A DNA stretch of 64,000 nucleotides from Gemmatimonadota bacterium (GTDB taxonomy: Bacteria > Latescibacterota > UBA2968 > UBA8231): positions 1-64,000 of the forward strand of contig JABHFS010000188.1 of the NCBI GenBank assembly GCA_018672475.1, written 5' to 3'. Positions 26,566-33,456 of this stretch are shown piece after piece (within the stretch, counting starts at the first letter, position 1; every line of letters begins with the position of its first letter). Made by a program: the position numbers and the translations under genes. The notes under the pieces were generated by a model. The model was given only the letters and a program-made list of their open reading frames with translations. It ran no database searches and was not told where the DNA came from.

Positions 26566-28491
26566 TTAATAGACCAGTGAGACGATGCGTTCGACCGAAT
26601 CCGGACCCCGGTCCGCCTCTATTTGCAGTCGCAGGATATACATGCCCGGCGGCAACACGTTGCCCTCCTCATCACGTCCATTCCACTCCGTCGTGAAACG
26701 ACCGCTCTCGACTACGGCCGTAGGCACCGCCCCCAGCTTGCGACCCGAAAGATTATAGACTTCAACCGTTGCCGGAACGTCGCCGACCAGATTGAGCAGG
26801 TCGTACTCGATCACCAGGACGTCGTTGATCCCATCGCCATTGGGCGTGAGGACCGGCGACGAAAGCTGCATGCTCTGAATCGTCTTCGAATCCAAACCGA
26901 CCAGATCAACCCTGAGTGCATCGCCGTCGAATAAATCGTCGGCATTGCCCGGTGTCAGCGATTGATGCACCTCCTCGGCCATCACGCTATTAAAGACCCG
27001 CCCGGAGAAAACAGTGCCGTACTTAAAAACCTCAGCCTGAAAATCGACCTCGATAAGTTCCTCGGTTTGCTGGATGTCGACATGCGGGATGCGAATGGTG
27101 AAACCCGTTTCGTCAACGGAGGTGACCTCGAAATCCGCGACAAGCCCGCCAACGCGCACCTCGTCAATGCTTGCAGGCCGAGCCGGTGTGTCGATGGTAA
27201 TGCTATCGAAACCGAGATCGGCACCTTCGAGATTCGGTTTGATCTTGTAGGTGAAAGAGGTAACTTCACCGGCTGGCGCCCGGTTCGGTGCGATCTCGGC
27301 TAATGCCTCGCTAGCCAGCGGCGGAATCGCTACCGCAAACTGCAGGTAGTCGAGCCGGCCGCTCGATTCGAGGTTCGAGGCAAAATCAGCCTTAAACTGA
27401 ACGAACTGGCGCGGCTTGCTGCCGAGCAGATCGCCGGCCAATGGCTCAAAATCGTATGGCGTCGACCAGAATTCCCAGTTCTCGGTATCGTGCGTAATAC
27501 CGGCTTTTTCACCCGATTCCAGCCTTTTGTAGGTGGCCAGTTGCAACGGTCGGCCATTGACGCCAAAGCGGGTGCGTTCATCCCCTCTAAAAGTGAAACG
27601 CCAATAGTTATTGGGGTCGTCATCATCGCCCGAACGCATGCTCAAGTCGATATGAGCATCCTCCCCTTTCTGCCCCAGCCAGGTCAACTGCCCAAGGCTT
27701 GCGGGCTCGCCAAGATCGATGACATTCGATACATAATGCGCAAAGGGCGCGAAGCCGACGCCAAAGATCTGGAACTCGGCGATTTCCCAGATCCCCCGCG
27801 TATTTTCAAAACCCTGGAAAAGGATTTGCTTGATCGGCACCGGCGGCATCGGCAAGTCAATGATCGCCTCCGTGTTCTCAGTGATCTCGTGCGCGACGTC
27901 GAAGTTGAGAAAATGACCACGGGTACCGAATTCGCGGTCGCGGGTACCGTCCTTAAGCGGGTCGCCGTCACTGATGCCGATAACAAACTTCTGCACGAAA
28001 CGTTCGTTCTCAAAGCGCTCACGTGGAAAAAAGCGAATGCGCTGAATGAGGAACCTGCCGCCGAAATCAAAGATCATGTGCTTTTGCGGCGGCGCATGTG
28101 CGGCGAAGTGGCCATCGCCCAAATAAGCCGTATTGGGATCTTCATCGAAGAAAACCAGATCTTCTTTCTGCCGCTTTTCCCAACCAGTCCAACCCAATGC
28201 CAAAATCTGACCGCCATTGCCCTCAAGAAGGGGTGTTAGATTAACACTGGGATCGAGCTGGCGAGGCACGATAAAGTCCGGATCGACATCCAAGAGCTCC
28301 ATGCTGCCGTGCCGTGCCTCCTCGGCCTCCGACCAACTCAGCTGCACGAAATCAAAGTCACCTTCAATTTCCGGCCGCGGCAGACTCTCACCACCGATAC
28401 GAAAGATGGTCAAAGCGCTGGCCTGCCAACTACAACACAGACCCACTGCCAAAGCAGCCAACAAGCAACCTAAAAACCCGAAACGTTTCAT
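26566..28491 (-). CDS. Family B secreted discoidin-like/FlgD-like protein (copy 2)
   Basis: About 641 residues from ATG 28491, which has GGAG five bases upstream; the annotatable GTG at 28506 lacks such a site. Signal peptide MKRFGFLGCLLAALAVGLCC..., then IFRIGGESLP, the discoidin-like domain (FDEDPNTAYLGDG, FDFGGRFLIQRIRFFPR, RGIWEIAEFQIFG), the signature GDDDDPNNYWRFTFRGDER, WEFWSTPYDFEP, LGFDSITIDTPAR and LIEVDFQAEVFKYGTVFSGR. The FlgD-like end has LTPNGDGINDVLVIEYD and VLPPGMYILRLQ and finishes VSLVY. Location and ligand as for its paralogues: predicted secreted, unknown. Confidence 0.75.
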   Translation of the reverse strand: MKRFGFLGCLLAALAVGLCCSWQASALTIFRIGGESLPRPEIEGDFDFVQLSWSEAEEARHGSMELLDVDPDFIVPRQLDPSVNLTPLLEGNGGQILALGWTGWEKRQKEDLVFFDEDPNTAYLGDGHFAAHAPPQKHMIFDFGGRFLIQRIRFFPRERFENERFVQKFVIGISDGDPLKDGTRDREFGTRGHFLNFDVAHEITENTEAIIDLPMPPVPIKQILFQGFENTRGIWEIAEFQIFGVGFAPFAHYVSNVIDLGEPASLGQLTWLGQKGEDAHIDLSMRSGDDDDPNNYWRFTFRGDERTRFGVNGRPLQLATYKRLESGEKAGITHDTENWEFWSTPYDFEPLAGDLLGSKPRQFVQFKADFASNLESSGRLDYLQFAVAIPPLASEALAEIAPNRAPAGEVTSFTYKIKPNLEGADLGFDSITIDTPARPASIDEVRVGGLVADFEVTSVDETGFTIRIPHVDIQQTEELIEVDFQAEVFKYGTVFSGRVFNSVMAEEVHQSLTPGNADDLFDGDALRVDLVGLDSKTIQSMQLSSPVLTPNGDGINDVLVIEYDLLNLVGDVPATVEVYNLSGRKLGAVPTAVVESGRFTTEWNGRDEEGNVLPPGMYILRLQIEADRGPDSVERIVSLVY

Positions 28492-28527
28492 ATTTTCTCC
28501 ACGCACAAGACCTAGATTAAAACGCGT

Positions 28528-30453
28528 TTAGTAGACGACGGAAACGACGCGCTCACTATAAGCGGCTCCACCGTCGGTATCTACTTTTAACCGCAGTATA
28601 TACAGCCCTGGGGACAAAGTGCTGCCATTGCGGTCGAGACCGTTCCACGCAGTCGTGAAGCGACCGCTGGCTGCACCACCCGATGCTATTGAGACTAAAC
28701 TCCGTCCGGAGAGATCAAAGACCTCAACCTCCACCGGTTGCCCGCCGACCAAATTGAACAAGTCGTATTCAATGGCGATCTCATCATTGATTCCATCGCC
28801 GTTAGGGGTCAACACCGGCGATGACAGTCGCATGGCCTGTATCGTTTTCTGTTGCAAATTCTGTAAATCGACCCGCAAAAGATCGCCATCGACCAACGGA
28901 TCTGCGTCGCCGGGAGTCAGTGCCTGGTGCACCTCTTCGGGGCGCTCGCTGTTAAAAACCCGCCCTGCGAACACCGTACCGAGCTTGAAGACCTCTGCTT
29001 GAAAATCGACCTCGATCAGCTCACCGGTCTGGTCGGTATCGATCATGGGAATGCGGATAGTGAAACCCGTTTCGTCGAGCGCCAAGAGCTCAAAGCTCTC
29101 TTCGATGCCACCGATGCGCACTGCATCGACACTGGCCGGTTTGGCCGGCGTATCAATCGTGATGCTGTCAAAACCCAAGTCATCGGCTTTCAATTGCGGT
29201 TTGATCTTGTAAGTAAAGGGCGCCACTTCCCCGGCAGCAACCCGGTTCGGCGTGATCTCGGCCATTACTTCATTAGCCACTGGCGGGATCGATACTTTGA
29301 ACTGTAAATAATCCAATTGGCCGCTCGCTTCTGGCCCGGAGGTAAAATCGGCCCGGAACTGGACAAACTGCCGCGGCTTGCTGCCGGCCAACGCACCGGT
29401 CTGGGCCGTAAAATCATAGGGCGTGGACCAGAATTCCCAGTTCTCGGTATCGTGGGTGATACCCGCCTTTTCCCCCGAGTCAAGCTTCTTATAGGCCGCC
29501 AGCTTCATAGGCACGCCATTCTTATCGAAACGCGCGCGCTCATCTCCCCTAAAAGTAAAACGCCAATAATTATTGGGGTCGTCGTCATCACCCGAACGCA
29601 TGGCGACATCGATCTTGGCCGCATCCTCCTGGCGACCGCCCCAGACCAAATCGCCGAGACTCGCCTGCGCACCCAAATCGATGGTATTGGTGAGATAGGT
29701 GGCCTGTGGGGCAAAACCAATGCCGTAAATTTCCAGCTCAGCGACTTCCCAAATGCCGCGCGTGTTTTCGGGTGCTTCGAAGAGCAGCTGACGGACGTAA
29801 ACTTGCGGCAGTTTCAGGTTCAGGACTGAGTTATTGTTCTCGAATAATTGATGCGCCAAGTCGAAGTCGAAAGTTTGCCCTCGGGTGCCGGACGTAAACT
29901 CGCGGGTGCCGTCCTTGAGCGGATCGCCGTCGCTAAGGCCGATGGTCAAGGTTTCGATAAAACGCTCGTTGAGAAAGCGGTCGCGGGGAGACAGTACAAT
30001 GCGGTCGAGCAGGAAGATCCCACCTAGATCAAAAATCATCGACTTCTGGCGAATGGCGCCGTAGTCACCGCCCCAATCTCCATCGCCGAGAAAGGCGGTA
30101 GACCGGTCGTTGTCGAACATTCTGAGGTCGCGGCCAAAAGCAGGGCCCCAACCCGTCCAAGTCAGCGAGAGAATCTTGCCACCCCGCTCTTTGAGTAGGG
30201 GCGTAAGATTAACCGTCGGATCGAGTTCCTGGGGGGCGATAAAATCCGGGGTCACCTGTAACAGCTCCGCACTGCCATGCAATTTAGGATCCGCCTCCGC
30301 CCATGACAATTGCACAAAGTCGAAAGGCATATCCAGCTCCGGTTCCGGCATCCCCTCACCGCCAATCCGGTAAATCGTCACTGCATCGACCGGTCTTTGA
30401 TAGACGATAGCAATAACAGCAAGCAACAGAAACCGCGCAATTCTCATAGCCAT
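28528..30453 (-). CDS. Family B secreted discoidin-like/FlgD-like protein (copy 1)
   Basis: 641 residues. Signal peptide MAMRIARFLLLAVIAIVYQRPVDA, then TIYRIGGEGMP, discoidin-like domain (FDNDRSTAFLGDGDW, FDLGGIFLLDRIVLSPR, RGIWEVAELEIYGIG), GDDDDPNNYWRFTFRGDER, WEFWSTPYDF, LGFDSITIDTPAK and a FlgD-like end (LTPNGDGINDEIAIEYD, LSPGLYILRLK) finishing VVSVVY. AGGA precedes the ATG. It is the first gene of the downstream run, 60 bases after the terminator that closes the CBM9-like gene, so either it has its own promoter in the AT-rich (CATA)n tract or it relies on read-through. Confidence 0.75.
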   Translation of the reverse strand: MAMRIARFLLLAVIAIVYQRPVDAVTIYRIGGEGMPEPELDMPFDFVQLSWAEADPKLHGSAELLQVTPDFIAPQELDPTVNLTPLLKERGGKILSLTWTGWGPAFGRDLRMFDNDRSTAFLGDGDWGGDYGAIRQKSMIFDLGGIFLLDRIVLSPRDRFLNERFIETLTIGLSDGDPLKDGTREFTSGTRGQTFDFDLAHQLFENNNSVLNLKLPQVYVRQLLFEAPENTRGIWEVAELEIYGIGFAPQATYLTNTIDLGAQASLGDLVWGGRQEDAAKIDVAMRSGDDDDPNNYWRFTFRGDERARFDKNGVPMKLAAYKKLDSGEKAGITHDTENWEFWSTPYDFTAQTGALAGSKPRQFVQFRADFTSGPEASGQLDYLQFKVSIPPVANEVMAEITPNRVAAGEVAPFTYKIKPQLKADDLGFDSITIDTPAKPASVDAVRIGGIEESFELLALDETGFTIRIPMIDTDQTGELIEVDFQAEVFKLGTVFAGRVFNSERPEEVHQALTPGDADPLVDGDLLRVDLQNLQQKTIQAMRLSSPVLTPNGDGINDEIAIEYDLFNLVGGQPVEVEVFDLSGRSLVSIASGGAASGRFTTAWNGLDRNGSTLSPGLYILRLKVDTDGGAAYSERVVSVVY

Positions 30454-30482
30454 AGTGCAATATCCTCAGAGATCTTGGTCAA

Positions 30483-30502
30483 TACATACATACATACATT
30501 AT
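30483..30502. repeat. Short (ATAC)n microsatellite
   Basis: ATACATACATACATACATT precedes the first gene of the 15-kb run, in an AT-rich gap likely to contain its promoter. Length changes here could alter promoter spacing; this is speculative. Confidence 0.5.
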
Positions 30503-30509
30503 ATAATAT

Positions 30510-30549
30510 AAAAAGAGGGGGAGATCAACTGCGATCTCCCCCTCTTTTT
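30510..30549 (-). terminator. Rho-independent terminator after the CBM9-like gene
   Basis: AAAAAGAGGGGGAGATC and GATCTCCCCCTCTTTTT form a perfect 17-bp stem with loop AACTGC. Read on the minus strand it ends in a T run inside the stem base. It lies 39 bases after the stop of the 302-residue gene. Confidence 0.88.
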
Positions 30550-30587
30550 AGTTGGTCTACGACCAGACTAATATCACCTCATCAAGC

Positions 30588-31496
30588 TTATTGGGCGATC
30601 GAAGCCTTGATGTGACCCCAGCTATCGTTCTCAACGGCGGTCGGCAAGTTAGCCTCGTCAACCGGGAGGAGAATGAAATCGCTGAAAGAGCTGGCATTGC
30701 CAAAAATATCTGCCTGACCACCAAGGACCCATTTCCAGGTCTTGGGATCTTCTTCGGTGCCATTGTCGTTATCGACGACCTGCAGACCAGCGCCGATGAT
30801 CTCACCCTCGACGAAGTCGTGCTGGAGGCTCTCGCCGGGACCGGCGAAGTTGAAGTCATCCCAACCGACCGTATACCACTCGGCCTGGATGGTAGCTTCG
30901 GAACCGTGCACGCCGTCCAAGGTGAACGAATCGGTGCAGCAGGAGTAGGGCTCTTCGTCGTGCCAATCGGAGGTGCTCATCCAGAACCAGTACCAGCCGA
31001 AGGGCTCAAGAGCCGGCCAGCGATAGTGACCCGTCTGGGCCTGACGACCGCGGGTGCGCAACTGCTCTTCCTCGCTCTGGCCTTCCTGTTGCCAGAACCA
31101 GTCACCACTGTGATCGGAATCAAGACCGACCTCAACACTATCGTCCTGACCGCAGCAACCAACACCGCCAGCATCGCGATCCCAGTTGTTGTCGAAACGA
31201 TCGTACACATAATAGATACGATCGAGTTCGTCGTTCCAACCCATGGCGAAACGGAACCACAAGTCAGAGGTGTCGACGGGCTTGCCACTGCCGTCATCGA
31301 CGGCGAAGAGATCAGGATTGATCTCGAGCCACAACTCAGCCGGCAAAACATTCCACTCGGAGATGTCACCGTCAAGGTTGGGCAGGTGCGAAGTCGGCCA
31401 GTTCCATGCCCCGAAGATCATGCCTTCGGGCACGTGAGCTGAGGCCGAAGAAGCAGTCAGCATTGCGACTGCTGCCAGCGCGAAAAACTTCTTCAT
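30588..31496 (-). CDS. Secreted CBM9/DOMON-like protein with vicinal cysteine pairs
   Basis: 302 residues. Classic signal peptide MKKFFALAAVAMLTASSASAH. PNLDGDISEWNVLP matches the DGDxxEW start of CBM9-like or DOMON-type sandwiches that bind sugars or haem. Two vicinal Cys pairs (GVGCCGQDDS, YSCCTDSF) and many Trp residues are seen; I know no exact homologue. It is flanked by its own likely promoter (TTGACA at 31590-31595, minus strand), the best Shine-Dalgarno in the cluster (AAGGGGG, 8 bases from ATG) and a strong terminator, so it is likely an abundant, independently transcribed protein. It lacks the FlgD-like C-terminus of its neighbours. Function unknown. Confidence 0.7.
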   Translation of the reverse strand: MKKFFALAAVAMLTASSASAHVPEGMIFGAWNWPTSHLPNLDGDISEWNVLPAELWLEINPDLFAVDDGSGKPVDTSDLWFRFAMGWNDELDRIYYVYDRFDNNWDRDAGGVGCCGQDDSVEVGLDSDHSGDWFWQQEGQSEEEQLRTRGRQAQTGHYRWPALEPFGWYWFWMSTSDWHDEEPYSCCTDSFTLDGVHGSEATIQAEWYTVGWDDFNFAGPGESLQHDFVEGEIIGAGLQVVDNDNGTEEDPKTWKWVLGGQADIFGNASSFSDFILLPVDEANLPTAVENDSWGHIKASIAQ

Positions 31497-31542
31497 ACGT
31501 TAAACCCCCTTAAAAAGGTTGAAAAAAATCCTGCGATGTACT

Positions 31543-31616
31543 CTTAGCCGGATTTATAACATGCTTAATTAAGGTTTCCCTCTTACATATGTCAAGCAAA
31601 TTCTAAAGCGGCTAAG
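31543..31616 (-). promoter_or_regulatory. Candidate promoter with flanking inverted repeat
   Basis: On the minus strand a perfect TTGACA (31590-31595) is followed by an AT-rich region with TTAATT/TATAAA-like boxes, none at ideal spacing. An 8-base inverted repeat, CTTAGCCG (31543-31550) and CGGCTAAG (31609-31616), brackets it and could be an operator pair. It lies upstream of the CBM9-like gene. Confidence 0.4.
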
Positions 31617-31648
31617 CTCTTAAGAAATATCATAATTAAGTGGAAATT

Positions 31649-33388
31649 TTATGAATCCCCCTTCACGGGTGTCCCCGTGGCCCAAGGCATCGCACTACGA
31701 CTCAATTCCTTGCGCAAGGCAAGTTGTTCTACATTGCGGGCTTTTTGTAAATACGCATTGCTTTCCTTGCCCTTGCCCTGTCGCTTATAGGCCTTGCTTA
31801 GTGCCAAATAAGCTCTCCCGTAGTCCTCATCAATAGCGATCGCCTGTTCGAAAGCCGCAATCGCCTTTAACAAACGCCCCAACTGATAATACTCGACCCC
31901 GAGATTATAGTGAGCTTTCGCGAGATCGGCATCCAGTGCCAGTGCCTGCTCGTGCTGGCTTATGGCCTGTTCGCGCTTGCCCGCCACCGAATAGGCAATT
32001 CCCAGATGGGTATAGGCCGGCGCGTATTGCTCATCGACCGCAAGCGCCCTCTTATGGGAGGCTATAGCTTTCGCCAATTTTCCTTCGCGGGTATAGGCCA
32101 CCCCTAAGTCATCGTGTACCTTGGCAACTTCCGGCGTTAAACGCGCCAAATATTCCTTTGCGTCAATCGTCGACATCGAATAGGTAGCATCAGTCCAAGC
32201 GAGAAAAAATATTGGTAAACCAAAGTAAATAAACTGTTTCCCCGTCTCAAAAACATAGGGAAAACCCGCCCAGCGATCGCCATAAATTCTCAATCGCTCC
32301 AGCCAGCCAGCCTTTACCACCACTACAACTTCATCCTCTTCTTCCGCGACAAAATTCTGCCGAATCTCCTTTTTACGCACTTTCCACATAAAACCATCAT
32401 AGTAATAGTGCATAAAGGCTGTTGTTGCGATCAGTATCTTTACCAAATCGTAAATTAAATAATTCTCAGTAGCACGAGCCATGGTTTCCACTCCGCCATA
32501 CAGCAGAATTAAAGCCAGGTAAAAAAATATGATACGAAATCTTCCATCAGCAAATAAATAGCGGAAAAAGGAAGCCCCTAACCTCTCTGAGCGTTTGAGC
32601 ACGCCATGATTATATATCCAAACGATAGCGAAATACTGAATATCGTGGGCCAGCGCCGTTATTGCATAGCCGAGAATCACATCATCGAGCACGATATAGG
32701 CGTAATAGACCGTCAGGAAGGTCGTAAACGAAATGGCGATTTTCGGCCAGACAATAGGCTGTTTTTGCAAGCTCGAGCGCACCAAATGAGCCAAATAGAC
32801 GACAGAAATAGCTATCGCTAATACCAACACCCACTGCCTAAGATCCTGTAGGTAGTCTGGATTGATCCAGGAGTAGAGCCCAAACCCGTAACGATGACAG
32901 CGCTCCATAAAGTTGACCAGATAGTGTGGACTAGCGACGACGATATAGGTGAACCAGCTCACCGTTAGCAGCCAATCCAACCTACCGCTCAACCGCGATG
33001 GCTTATGCCTTTTGACCTCGTAGATCCGCATAAAACCATAGTGCTGCATAAAAAAATGCCACATGTCCCACAGGGCGAGCAAAATGAAAAAGCCGAGATG
33101 CCCGTTGAATACGCTCCACCCCACACAGGCGATAATCACTATGGGGGAAATAATAAAGCGAGCCTTATAACGATCAAAAAGCTCCTTTTCGCCATAGGCC
33201 CGCATCAAGCCAGGTAGGTGATGGCCGACAGCAAAGAAAGCCAACACAAACAAGGCAATGTCAAAAGAACTGAAATAATTGGAGGCAAATAGAAGGGCGA
33301 TTAACGATAACAAGGGCATACCGATAAAGAACAGCGAATCGCTAGCTCGGTTGATGATCCAGCCCTGGGGGGCGTTACTACTGCTCAT
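31649..33388 (-). CDS. Polytopic membrane protein with His-rich segments and C-terminal TPRs
   Basis: About 579 residues. Residues 1-410 have about nine or ten hydrophobic segments. Histidines cluster at membrane edges: VGHHLPGLMRAY, WDMWHFFMQHYGFMRIY, LAHDIQYFAIVW and FMHYYYDGFMWKVR. The spacing recalls membrane di-metal enzymes such as desaturases or Brp/Blh-type oxygenases, but I do not recognise the family. Residues about 425-550 hold three to four TPRs (AKVHDDLGVAYTREGKLAKAI, APAYTHLGIAYSVAGKREQAI, AKAHYNLGVEYYQLGRLLKAI). ATG at 33388 is preferred over TTG at 33394. It lies between the putative barrel proteins and the CBM9-like gene, on the same strand. Possibly an enzyme or assembly factor for the surface array (inference). 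Confidence 0.65.
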   Translation of the reverse strand: MSSSNAPQGWIINRASDSLFFIGMPLLSLIALLFASNYFSSFDIALFVLAFFAVGHHLPGLMRAYGEKELFDRYKARFIISPIVIIACVGWSVFNGHLGFFILLALWDMWHFFMQHYGFMRIYEVKRHKPSRLSGRLDWLLTVSWFTYIVVASPHYLVNFMERCHRYGFGLYSWINPDYLQDLRQWVLVLAIAISVVYLAHLVRSSLQKQPIVWPKIAISFTTFLTVYYAYIVLDDVILGYAITALAHDIQYFAIVWIYNHGVLKRSERLGASFFRYLFADGRFRIIFFYLALILLYGGVETMARATENYLIYDLVKILIATTAFMHYYYDGFMWKVRKKEIRQNFVAEEEDEVVVVVKAGWLERLRIYGDRWAGFPYVFETGKQFIYFGLPIFFLAWTDATYSMSTIDAKEYLARLTPEVAKVHDDLGVAYTREGKLAKAIASHKRALAVDEQYAPAYTHLGIAYSVAGKREQAISQHEQALALDADLAKAHYNLGVEYYQLGRLLKAIAAFEQAIAIDEDYGRAYLALSKAYKRQGKGKESNAYLQKARNVEQLALRKELSRSAMPWATGTPVKGDS

Positions 33389-33456
33389 CGTCAATACCTG
33401 AAAACGGCGATCACCGTTTTATCCTCACGATACAACAAGCGGTTGTTCATTCCGCC

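Noticed and set aside
30552..31442. A 296-codon plus-strand frame opposite the CBM9-like gene
   Set aside because: The minus-strand gene has a signal peptide, Shine-Dalgarno, promoter and terminator; the opposite frame has none.
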